A DNA stretch of 40,593 bases from positions 110,711-151,303 of the forward strand of contig NZ_MKSQ01000019.1 of the NCBI RefSeq assembly GCF_001898115.1, read 5' to 3'. Below are positions 33,475-40,593 of this stretch, in pieces. Made by a program: the position numbers and the translations under genes. The notes below the pieces were generated by a model. It ran no database searches. It saw nothing but the letters and a program-made list of their open reading frames with translations, and was not told the DNA's origin. This DNA is from Allobosea sp. 67-29 (GTDB taxonomy: Bacteria; Pseudomonadota; Alphaproteobacteria; Rhizobiales; Beijerinckiaceae). Within the stretch, counting starts at the first letter, position 1. Each line of letters starts with the position of its first letter.

Positions 33475-35025
33475 TCAGGCAGCCAGCGCGGCCTGGTCGA
33501 GGATGAAGCTGTCGAGGGTCTCCCGCTCCCGGGGTGACAAGCGCAGGCCGAGCTTGCTGCGCCGCCAGAGCACATCCTCCGCGCGGCGCGCCCATTCCGC
33601 CCGCATCAGGTAACGGACCTCGCGCTCGTAGAGATCGGCGCCGAAATGGCGGCCGAGATCGGCGATGCTCTTCGCGCCAGCCAGGATGTCGCGTGCGCGG
33701 GTACCGTAGCTGCGGGCGAGCCGGGTTGCGGTGCGGCGCTCGAGCCATGGATGGGTGGTTGCGAGCTCGTCGACGAGGGCATCGAAGCCGCGCACCGGAA
33801 AATCGCCGCCGGGCAGCGCGCCGCTCGTCGTCCAGGCCGCACGAGCCGCCCAGGGAGCGTGTGGAGCCAGCTTTTCGAGCGCCGATTCCGCGAGGCGGCG
33901 ATAGGTCGTGATCTTGCCGCCGAAGACCGAGAGCAACGGCGCCGAACCCTCCGGCGCATCGAGGGTCAGCACATAGTCGCGCGTCGCTTCCTGCGCCTTC
34001 GAGGCGCCGTCGTCGTAGAGCGGGCGCACGCCGGAATAGGTCCAGACCACGGAATCCGGCGTCACCGGCTTGCTGAAATACTCGCTTGCCGCAGCGCAGA
34101 GATAGGCGATCTCCTCCGGGGTGGCGGCGACATCGGCCGGATCGCCGCGATAGTCGCGATCGGTCGTGCCGATCAGGGTGAAGTCCTGCTCGTAGGGGAT
34201 GGCGAAGATGATCCGGCCGTCGGCGTTCTGGAAGATATAGCAGCGATCGTGCTCATAGAGCCGGGGCACGACGATATGGCTGCCCTGCACCATGCGGACG
34301 CCGGCCCTGGCGTTGGTGTGGACGACGCCGTTCAGCACCTCTCCGACCCAGGGGCCGGCGGCGTTGACGAGCGCCTTCGCCCAGACGTCGGAGCGTCCCT
34401 GCGGCCCTTCGGCCGTCAGGTGCCAGAGACCGTTCTCGCGAGTCGCAGCTGCGACGCGTGTGCGGGTGTGGATCGCGGCGCCGCGCACCGCGGCATCCAT
34501 GGCATTGAGCACGACGAGACGGGCGTCCTCGACCCAGCAGTCCGAGTATTCGAAGGCCTTGGCCCGATCGTCCTTGAGCGGCCGGCCGGCGGGATCATGG
34601 GCGAGGTCGAGCGTGCGGGTCGCGGGCAGGAGCTTGCGGCCGCCGATGTGGTCGTAAAGGAACAGGCCGAGCCGGAGCAGCCAGGCCGGGCGAAGGCCCT
34701 TGTGATGCGGCAGGACGAAGCGGAGCGGCCGGATGATGTGCGGCGCGATGGCCCAGAGCCGCTCGCGTTCCATCAGCGCCTCGCGCACCAGCCGGAACTC
34801 GTAATATTCGAGGTAGCGCAGGCCGCCATGGATCAGCTTCGTCGAGCGCGAGGAGGTGGCGCTGGCGAGGTCGTCCTTCTCGAACAGCACGACGGAGGCG
34901 CCGCGCCCGGCCGCGTCGCGGGCGATGCCGCAGCCGTTGATGCCGCCGCCGATGATGGCCAGGTCGTAAGGGGCCGAGGGGCTGGCGCCGAAGCCGGCCG
35001 CAGGCGATGTCGTTTCGGACGCCAT
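33475..35025 (-). CDS. glpD: Aerobic glycerol-3-phosphate dehydrogenase GlpD
   Basis: The 516-residue FAD enzyme oxidises sn-glycerol-3-phosphate to dihydroxyacetone phosphate at the inner membrane and feeds electrons to quinones. The FAD-binding motif IIGGGINGCGIARDAAGRG is near residue 26. SSRSTKLIHGGLRYLEYYEF and the later TYSGVRPLYDDG and FGGKITTYRRLAESAL motifs are typical of the family, which also has the C-terminal helical domain seen here. The ATG at 35025 is preferred over a TTG two codons upstream, though the ribosome-binding site is weak. It faces away from the TRAP permease and converges on the T6SS arm. No glp regulator or transporter is nearby. Confidence 0.95.
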   Translation of the reverse strand: MASETTSPAAGFGASPSAPYDLAIIGGGINGCGIARDAAGRGASVVLFEKDDLASATSSRSTKLIHGGLRYLEYYEFRLVREALMERERLWAIAPHIIRPLRFVLPHHKGLRPAWLLRLGLFLYDHIGGRKLLPATRTLDLAHDPAGRPLKDDRAKAFEYSDCWVEDARLVVLNAMDAAVRGAAIHTRTRVAAATRENGLWHLTAEGPQGRSDVWAKALVNAAGPWVGEVLNGVVHTNARAGVRMVQGSHIVVPRLYEHDRCYIFQNADGRIIFAIPYEQDFTLIGTTDRDYRGDPADVAATPEEIAYLCAAASEYFSKPVTPDSVVWTYSGVRPLYDDGASKAQEATRDYVLTLDAPEGSAPLLSVFGGKITTYRRLAESALEKLAPHAPWAARAAWTTSGALPGGDFPVRGFDALVDELATTHPWLERRTATRLARSYGTRARDILAGAKSIADLGRHFGADLYEREVRYLMRAEWARRAEDVLWRRSKLGLRLSPRERETLDSFILDQAALAA

Positions 35026-35214
35026 GTGCAATCAAATCCCGATCGAACCCGCGAAATAGCTTGAGAGGGGGCTGTCCCGCAATGGCGAAGCAGGCCGCCT
35101 CGTTCCGGCTTGTGCGAAGCCGAGGGGCGATCCGGCGCGGCATCCGCTTGACGGACCCGCCGTCCGCTCTCCAGTGAGAGACGGCGTCGGACAGAAGCGG
35201 GGACGAGCGAGGGC

Positions 35215-37056
35215 ATGCGACGGCGGGTGGAGACGACGGGAGCTCTCGACCGCGCCGAGGCGCGGCTGCGCGCCGCCCTCGAGATCGCCGGAGCGTCGAT
35301 CCTCGCAGCCCTGTTCGGCGTCGTGATGGTCGCCGTCCTGCGGCGCTACCTCCTCGGCGGCGGCTTCGTCTGGTCCGACGAGCTCGCAACCTGGCTGTTC
35401 CTCGCGCTGGTCGCGGTCGGCGCGCCGCTGGCGGTGACGGGCCCGCTCGCGATGCGGCTGGACGTGGTCGTGAAGCTGCTGCCGGCCGGTGGCCGGCGGG
35501 TCGCCGGCCTGCTGGCGGAGGCGATCGCGTTTCAGGGAGCCTTCGTTCTGGCGATGGGCGGGGCGAGCGTGGCGATGCTGGTCGGCGGGTCCTCGACGGT
35601 GCTCGGCCTGCCGGAGTGGCTGCGTTTCGCCGGCTTTGCCGGCGCCGGCGGGCTGACGGCGCTGCTGCTTTTCCTGCACATCCGGCGCGAACGGACGCTG
35701 GCCGATGCGCTGGGCGCCCTGGCGCTGGGGCTCGGCCTCTACGCGCTGACGCGGCTGCACTGCGACGTCACCGTGACACCCAGCCTTGTCGCGACGCTGT
35801 TCGCCGGCGCCGGGCTCCTGCTCGGCGCGCCGCTGCCGGCGGCGTTGCTGGCGGGCGTCTCGATCACGGCGCCGCTCGGCGGGCTGATGCCGGAGCCGGC
35901 CATCGTCCAGACGGCCGTCGGCGGCGTCGGCAAGTTCCTGCTGCTGGCGATCCCCTTCTTCCTGCTGGCCGGCGAAATGCTGACCGCGGGAGGATTGGCT
36001 GAGCGCCTGATCCGCTTCGCGGCGACGCTGGTCGGCCACTGGCGCGCCGGGCTGGCACAGACCGCGCTGGTCTCCAGTGCGCTGTTCTCGGGGGCTTCTG
36101 GATCCTCCATCGCCAACGCCGCCTTCGGAGCGAAGGTCATGGCGCCGACGCTGGTGGCGCGCGGCTACCCACCGGCCAACGCGGCGGCGATCGTCGCCGG
36201 CGTCTCGATCCTCGACAACATCATCCCACCCTCGATCGCCTTCCTGATCCTGGCGAGCGCGACCAACCTCTCCGTCGGCTCGCTCTTGGTCGGCGGCTTC
36301 GTGGCGGGCGCGGTGCTGACGCTGGCGCTCGCGATCGGCATCCATCTCAGCGTGCGCGGCGTCGTCGATGCGGCGCCCAAGGCCAGCGCGGCGGAGCGGG
36401 GCAGGGCGCTGATCGGCGCTCTTCCCGCGATAGGGCTCGGCGTCGTGATCGTGGTCGGCATCCGCTTCGGGGTCGTCACGGTCACCGAAGCCTCTGCCCT
36501 TGCCGTTGCCTATGCCATCGCCGCCTGCCTTGCTCTGCGCAGTCTCGGCGTGCGCGGAGTGGCGGCGGCCTTGCGCAAGGCGGCGGGCGAATCCGCGGCC
36601 ATCGGCCTGCTCATCGGCGCCTCGGCACCCTTCGCCTTCCTGCTCGCGGTCGACCAGGTCTCCGCACAGATGGCGGAGCTGGTGACGGCCTTTGGAGCGG
36701 GGCCCCTGGCGGTGACGCTGCTCGCCAACCTGGTGCTGCTCATAGCCGGGCTCTTTCTCGATATCGGCGCCGCGATCCTGCTGCTGGCGCCGTTGCTGCT
36801 CCCGGTCGCGGCGGCGGCAGGGCTCGATCCGATCCAGTTCGGCGTCGTGCTGGTGGTCAACCTGATGATCCACGGGCTGACACCGCCGCTCGGTATCCTG
36901 GTCTATGTGGTCAGCGGCATCATGGGGGTTCCGGCGAGCGCCGTCTTCCGTGCCGTCCTGCCGCTGCTCGGGGTGCTGCTGGCGGCGCTCATGGTCCTCT
37001 CGCTGGGCATGGCTGCGTGGCCGGCGCTTGCGCCCTGGGCCAAGGCATTGTTCTGA
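35215..37056 (+). CDS. TRAP transporter permease, fused small (DctQ) and large (DctM) subunits
   Basis: The 613-residue membrane protein joins a four-helix DctQ-like segment (about 15-170, with the FVWSDELATWLFLALVAVGAP signature) to a DctM-like transporter domain (about 200-613). DctM-type landmarks are ALFSGASGSSIANAAFGAK, SILDNIIPPSIAFLILA, and GLTPPLGILVYVVSGI. TRAP systems import organic acids or related compounds using a Na+ gradient and need a periplasmic DctP binding protein. None is encoded next door, so the substrate is unknown and the partner must lie elsewhere. The ATG at 35215 follows GAGCGAGGG. Confidence 0.93.
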   Translation: MRRRVETTGALDRAEARLRAALEIAGASILAALFGVVMVAVLRRYLLGGGFVWSDELATWLFLALVAVGAPLAVTGPLAMRLDVVVKLLPAGGRRVAGLLAEAIAFQGAFVLAMGGASVAMLVGGSSTVLGLPEWLRFAGFAGAGGLTALLLFLHIRRERTLADALGALALGLGLYALTRLHCDVTVTPSLVATLFAGAGLLLGAPLPAALLAGVSITAPLGGLMPEPAIVQTAVGGVGKFLLLAIPFFLLAGEMLTAGGLAERLIRFAATLVGHWRAGLAQTALVSSALFSGASGSSIANAAFGAKVMAPTLVARGYPPANAAAIVAGVSILDNIIPPSIAFLILASATNLSVGSLLVGGFVAGAVLTLALAIGIHLSVRGVVDAAPKASAAERGRALIGALPAIGLGVVIVVGIRFGVVTVTEASALAVAYAIAACLALRSLGVRGVAAALRKAAGESAAIGLLIGASAPFAFLLAVDQVSAQMAELVTAFGAGPLAVTLLANLVLLIAGLFLDIGAAILLLAPLLLPVAAAAGLDPIQFGVVLVVNLMIHGLTPPLGILVYVVSGIMGVPASAVFRAVLPLLGVLLAALMVLSLGMAAWPALAPWAKALF

Positions 37057-37131
37057 TGCGGCTCATCGCCCGGCGCCCGCGCGCCGCAACCCGCCGTCCC
37101 GTTGCCGGACAGCCCCGGATCTGATGCCGAT

Positions 37132-38403
37132 ATGATCTACACCGACATCGCGACGCGGACCTACAATCATGGCTGGCGGCTCGACCCGATCATCCGCAGC
37201 CTGCTCGACACGGATTTCTACAAGCTCCTGATGCTGCAGATGATCCGGGCCTTCCACCCGGAAGTCCGCGTCACCTTCTCGCTGATCAACCGGTCCAGGC
37301 ACATCCGCCTTGCCGATATCGTCGACGAAGCCGAGCTGCGCGCGCAGCTCGACCATGCCCGCTCGCTGCGCTTCACCAAGAAGGAGCTGATCTGGCTTTC
37401 GGGCAACAGCTTCTACGGCAAGACGCAGATGTTCTCGCCGGATTTCATGGCCTGGCTCGCCGATTTCCAGCTTCCCGACTACGATCTGCGCAAGGTCGAC
37501 GGCCAATACGAGCTGCATTTCGACGGCCCCTGGACCCACACCACCATGTGGGAGGTGCCGGCGCTTGCCATCATCAACGAGCTCAGGGCGCGCCGCGTCA
37601 TGCTCGGCCAGAGGCGCTTCTCGCTCGACGTGCTCTACGCGCGCGCCAAGGCCAAGATGTGGGACAAGGTCGAACGGCTGCAGAAGCTGCCCAACCTCAA
37701 GCTCTCCGATTTCGGCACCCGCAGGCGCCACGGCCATCTCTGGCAGCGCTGGTGCGTGCTCGCCCTGAAGGAGGGGCTGGGACCCGCCTTCACCGGCACC
37801 TCGAACGTGCTGCTGGCGATGGATACGGATCTCGAGGCGATCGGTACCAACGCCCATGAATTGCCGATGGTGCTGGCGGCGCTGGCCGATTCCGACGAGG
37901 AGCTGCTGCGGGCGCCGTACCGGGTGCTCGACGAATGGCGCCAGGTCTATGGCGGCAACCTCCTGATCGCGTTGCCCGACGCCTTCGGGACGCAGAGCTT
38001 CCTGCGCCATGCGCCGGACTGGGTGGCCGACTGGACCGGGTTCAGGCCGGACAGCGCGCCGCCGATCCCGGCCGGAGAGACGATCATCCGGTGGTGGCGG
38101 GAGCGCGGACGCGACCCGCGCGAGAAGCTGCTCGTCTTCTCGGACGGGCTCGATGTCGATGCGATCGAGCGCGTCTACCATCATTTCGACGGCAAGGTGC
38201 GCATGGCCTTCGGCTGGGGCACCGACCTGACCAACGACCTCGTCGGCTGCTCGCCCGATGGCTCGCGCGAGCTCGACCCGATGTCGCTGGTCTGCAAGGT
38301 GACGAGGGCCAACGGCCGGCCGGCGGTCAAGCTCTCCGACAATCCGGAGAAGGTCTCGGGCGAAGCGGAGGCCGTGGCGCGCTACCGGCGTGTGTTCCAG
38401 TAG
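37132..38403 (+). CDS. pncB: Nicotinate phosphoribosyltransferase PncB
   Basis: The 423-residue cytosolic enzyme converts nicotinate and PRPP (with ATP) into nicotinate mononucleotide in the NAD salvage pathway. Family motifs are [15 protein letters not shown] near the start, [19 protein letters not shown], and GTNAHELPM, whose His242 corresponds to the phosphorylated histidine of this family. [10 protein letters not shown] is the phosphate-binding end of the barrel. The ATG at 37132 is preferred over a TTG ten codons upstream. It follows the TRAP gene by about 75 bases on the same strand and converges with the hydrolase gene. Confidence 0.95.
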   Translation: MIYTDIATRTYNHGWRLDPIIRSLLDTDFYKLLMLQMIRAFHPEVRVTFSLINRSRHIRLADIVDEAELRAQLDHARSLRFTKKELIWLSGNSFYGKTQMFSPDFMAWLADFQLPDYDLRKVDGQYELHFDGPWTHTTMWEVPALAIINELRARRVMLGQRRFSLDVLYARAKAKMWDKVERLQKLPNLKLSDFGTRRRHGHLWQRWCVLALKEGLGPAFTGTSNVLLAMDTDLEAIGTNAHELPMVLAALADSDEELLRAPYRVLDEWRQVYGGNLLIALPDAFGTQSFLRHAPDWVADWTGFRPDSAPPIPAGETIIRWWRERGRDPREKLLVFSDGLDVDAIERVYHHFDGKVRMAFGWGTDLTNDLVGCSPDGSRELDPMSLVCKVTRANGRPAVKLSDNPEKVSGEAEAVARYRRVFQ

Positions 38404-38418
38404 CGCGGGCCGGGCCGA

Positions 38419-39492
38419 TCAGCTCTTCAGGCCGAGGAAGTCGAAGGGTTTCGCCGGCACGAAGCGCTCCGTCGCATCGCCGGCGTAGGTGTGGTCCTGG
38501 TCGGGACCGAGCTCGAGCTTGCGCGTGCCGGCCGCCTTGGCGAAGTCGATCTTCTTGAGGTCGACCCAGAAGGTATTGGGTGTCAGCGCCGATTCGAAGA
38601 AATAGAGCTTGCGGCCGTGATCGGCCACGGTGCGCCAGCGCGTCGAGGAAATATTCGGCTCTTCCGGCGTGTTCAGGCCAAACGGCACGGAGACGTTGCG
38701 GATCACGCTGAAGACGCTGGCGACAGCCCGGTTCGGGTCGTCGAACTTGGGGATCGCGTTGACGTAGAACGAAGCGCGGGCGAAGCGGTCGGAGGCGCGA
38801 TTGGTGCCGGGCAGCATCACCGTGCCGCCGATCTGCTTCCAGTACTCGTTCAGGGCGAGTTGCTTATCGAAGACCGGCGAGTTGGTCATCACCTGGTACT
38901 TGCGGTCGTGGTGTATGACCTGCTTGCCGCCGATATACTCGACGATGGCGCTGTCGCCGGTGGCATCGGAGAGGGAGAGGTGCAGCGTCGCCAGCCGCGT
39001 CTCGCCCGGAACGGCGTCGGTGACGATGGTGAAGGGCTCCTGGCGCAGCGCTTCGACCGCTTCCGCGACCGTCGCGAAATTGTCGAGCGCATATTGCGCC
39101 CAGGCGGCGATGGTCAGGCCCGGCTTCGAGCGCCCGTCGAATGCCGGATATTCCGATTCGACCAGCCACAGCAGGTTTGCCGACAGCCCGGCCTCGTTGA
39201 GGCCATCGGTCGTCGAGATATCGTAGCCTGAGGCGATGACGCTGCCGTATTTTGCCGTCCAGCGGATCGAGTTCGGGCCGGCCTCGCCGCTGCGCTCCAC
39301 GCCGCGCGGCATGATCCAGAGATTGGTGGCGACGTCACTCTTCCAGTCCATCGAGCGCGCCGTGACGACCTGTCCGTTGGCGCCGAGATAGACGAAGCGC
39401 GTACAGGCTTCCACGGCCGATTGGCCGAGCAGGGTCGCTGCCATCAGGAGCGCTGCCAGGCGCTTCCCGGTCCGATGCCTTCCGCGAACCAT
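38419..39492 (-). CDS. Exported linear amide C-N hydrolase (choloylglycine hydrolase / penicillin V acylase family)
   Basis: The 357-residue product is an Ntn hydrolase. A Sec signal peptide ends at SAVEA, which would leave Cys30 at the mature N-terminus as the catalytic nucleophile. Arg46 and Asp49 (ARSMDW) fall exactly at the spacing of Arg18 and Asp21 in bile-salt hydrolase numbering, so the active site looks intact. It would act in the periplasm on amide bonds. Plausible substrates include N-acyl homoserine lactones or beta-lactams, known for Gram-negative relatives, but the sequence does not decide. AGGAG eight bases upstream supports the start. It follows the outer-membrane protein gene by 24 bases and is probably co-transcribed with it. 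Confidence 0.9.
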   Translation of the reverse strand: MVRGRHRTGKRLAALLMAATLLGQSAVEACTRFVYLGANGQVVTARSMDWKSDVATNLWIMPRGVERSGEAGPNSIRWTAKYGSVIASGYDISTTDGLNEAGLSANLLWLVESEYPAFDGRSKPGLTIAAWAQYALDNFATVAEAVEALRQEPFTIVTDAVPGETRLATLHLSLSDATGDSAIVEYIGGKQVIHHDRKYQVMTNSPVFDKQLALNEYWKQIGGTVMLPGTNRASDRFARASFYVNAIPKFDDPNRAVASVFSVIRNVSVPFGLNTPEEPNISSTRWRTVADHGRKLYFFESALTPNTFWVDLKKIDFAKAAGTRKLELGPDQDHTYAGDATERFVPAKPFDFLGLKS

Positions 39493-39516
39493 TCATCGTT
39501 CTCCTGAAGCCTGCGA

Positions 39517-40326
39517 CTAGAAGCGCATGGTAAGGCCGAAGGCCGGGCCGTGCTGGGTCACGTCCCAGCGAAACCGGCCCCGGCGGGTGAAATCCTCGGC
39601 CTGATAGTTCTGGTAGATCGCCCGGTAGCCCGCCCTGAGCACCGTCTCGTGTCCGAACAGCAGAGTCCGGTACCCCAGGTAAACCTGGCCCTGGAGGCTG
39701 TACTGCGACGGACCGGTCCCGCCTGCATCGGCCTCGGCGAACAGGTTCCAGCGATCGGTCAGATCAGCATTGATCCGCAGCCCGATGAAGGGGTCATACC
39801 AGTCGGAGCTCTTGCCGAAGCCGATGCCGAGGACGCCGATGTCGCCGGCGAGCTTGGTCCAGCGCACGCCGGCCGTCGGCTCGAAGGAGATCGTTCGCGG
39901 CCGTCCGAACACCGTGGTGCCCTCGAGCGCGATCTCGTGCAGCTTGAAGAAGACTCCGGCCGACAGCCGCGTCGTCGTGATGCCGACCGCGATCCGATGC
40001 CGGTACAGCTGCTCCGTCTGGCTGGTCTCGACGTATTGCCCGTCCAGATAGAAGCCGAAGCGCCCGTTCGTCGCCTCGACATTGCCCATCACGGCGATGT
40101 CGAGATGGTCCAGGATCTCCGAGAACGGCACGTCGATATGGGTCGAGACGCCAGCGAGCGAGCCCTTGCCCCGCAGCGAGGCCGCCCAGCCATAGGGGCT
40201 GACCAGCAGGGTCCAGCCGGGGATGAGCTCGGGCGCCCGCGCCAATTCCTGTGCGCGCGCCGACAGACCCGGCCACGCCATCGACACGAGGCCGCAGCAG
40301 ATCAGGGTTGCGATTCCCGGACGCAT
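39517..40326 (-). CDS. Probable outer-membrane beta-barrel protein
   Basis: The 269-residue product has a signal peptide (cleavage near SARAQ). Alternating strands rich in aromatic and Gly residues continue to a C-terminal Phe (FGLTMRF), the usual BAM recognition ending. Repeated patterns such as GFYLDGQYVET and VYLGYRTLLFG are typical of small barrels. No specific family is recognised. GGGAG about seven bases upstream supports the ATG at 40326. Adjacent to the exported hydrolase gene, it might admit that enzyme's substrate; this is inference from position. Confidence 0.8.
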   Translation of the reverse strand: MRPGIATLICCGLVSMAWPGLSARAQELARAPELIPGWTLLVSPYGWAASLRGKGSLAGVSTHIDVPFSEILDHLDIAVMGNVEATNGRFGFYLDGQYVETSQTEQLYRHRIAVGITTTRLSAGVFFKLHEIALEGTTVFGRPRTISFEPTAGVRWTKLAGDIGVLGIGFGKSSDWYDPFIGLRINADLTDRWNLFAEADAGGTGPSQYSLQGQVYLGYRTLLFGHETVLRAGYRAIYQNYQAEDFTRRGRFRWDVTQHGPAFGLTMRF

Positions 40327-40450
40327 TTCGCCGCTCCCTGCGATCGCCCGAGCTTAGCCGCGCGGGCTCCTTTCGCAAGGCTGGCCACGCCGGAATGGGG
40401 AAGGGTGGCGCCTCCGGTTGCCGCCTCGCGCCCGCTCGGCGCGAGCATTC

Positions 40451-40479
40451 TTGCATCGCCGCGCAAAAACCCCTAATGC
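40451..40479 (+). promoter_or_regulatory. Promoter of tuf
   Basis: TTGCAT (40451-40456) and TAATGC (40474-40479) are separated by exactly 17 bases, a good match to a housekeeping sigma-70-type promoter. Transcription would begin near 40486, giving a leader of about 42 bases with a GGCCC-CGGA-GGGCC hairpin (40493-40506) before the tuf start. Confidence 0.65.
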
Positions 40480-40527
40480 GACCCGGTTTCAAGGCCCCGG
40501 AGGGCCGCCTTCGAGGACAAGGGTGTC

Positions 40528-40593
40528 ATGGCCAAAGAGAAGTTTTCGCGGACGAAGCCGCACTGCAACATTGGAACGATTGGTCACGTTGAC
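40528..40593 (+). CDS. tuf: Elongation factor Tu, N-terminus (cut by the window edge)
   Basis: The first 22 residues ([20 protein letters not shown]...) are diagnostic for EF-Tu, the GTPase that delivers aminoacyl-tRNA to the ribosome. The sequence stops inside the G1 region just before the P-loop GHVDHGKT. GAGGACAAGG lies upstream of the ATG. As fusA does not precede it and it has its own promoter, this is probably the tuf copy outside the str operon; in related bacteria that copy leads toward tRNA-Trp, secE and nusG. That continuation is outside the window and is inference. Confidence 0.97.
   Translation, partial: MAKEKFSRTKPHCNIGTIGHVD

Noticed and set aside
40327..40527. tRNA gene upstream of tuf
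   Set aside because: No cloverleaf or T-loop GTTCRA consensus with matching acceptor stem could be found; the region holds a promoter and short leader.

Overview
The window is high-GC DNA from an alphaproteobacterium, most likely of the order Hyphomicrobiales (Rhizobiales). This is inferred from the T6SS gene set (PpkA/PppA/TagF/TagH present, no TssJ lipoprotein seen), from flanking genes typical of soil or plant-associated alphaproteobacteria (a proline racemase family protein, a fused TRAP permease), and from the EF-Tu N-terminus at the right edge. I could not run a taxonomic search, so genus is not assigned.

Layout. Positions 1-1406 hold a mostly unassigned 377-base edge and a proline racemase family gene on the minus strand. 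Positions 1596-5385 hold three plus-strand genes: a SAM methyltransferase with a regulatory domain, a membrane-anchored zinc-ribbon/lytic-transglycosylase fusion, and a small unknown protein. From 5435 to 33399 lies a nearly complete type VI secretion system (T6SS). Its minus-strand arm, reading leftward from 15487, is tssK-tssL-tssM-tagF-pppA-ppkA (baseplate connector, membrane complex and the phosphorylation switch). In the middle are a PAAR tip protein and a RidA-like protein on the plus strand, and a second minus-strand group vgrG - small T6SS-associated gene - tagH (FHA). The plus-strand arm, from 20684, is an exported OmpA-like protein, tssA, tssB, tssC, hcp, tssE, tssF, tssG, tssH (clpV), and lastly a 426-residue cargo-like protein that is the best candidate for an undescribed effector.

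How it works together. TssB/TssC make the contractile sheath around an Hcp tube capped by VgrG and PAAR. TssE/F/G/K form the baseplate, TssL/TssM the envelope channel, TssA guides polymerisation and TssH recycles the sheath. PpkA, PppA, TagH and TagF form the post-translational on/off circuit known from Pseudomonas and Agrobacterium. The transglycosylase fusion could open peptidoglycan for channel insertion. No transcriptional regulator and no TssJ lie in the window.

The most notable observations are: (i) the terminal gene of the plus-strand arm, with a candidate Cys-His-Asp papain-like triad and a C-terminal peptidoglycan-binding domain but no adjacent immunity gene; (ii) a TssA with what looks like a duplicated C-terminal motif domain split by an acidic linker; (iii) a transposase-type zinc ribbon joined to a membrane-anchored transglycosylase; (iv) perfect or near-perfect hairpins in the gaps after the ompA-like gene, tssA, tssB, tssC and hcp, which could set the unequal subunit ratios; and (v) palindromic and directly repeated operator-like elements between the divergent tssK and PAAR genes.

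Positions 33475-40593 are housekeeping or general metabolism: glpD, a fused DctQM TRAP permease, pncB, a secreted Ntn-type linear amide hydrolase, an outer-membrane beta-barrel candidate, and the first 22 codons of tuf behind a well-formed promoter.
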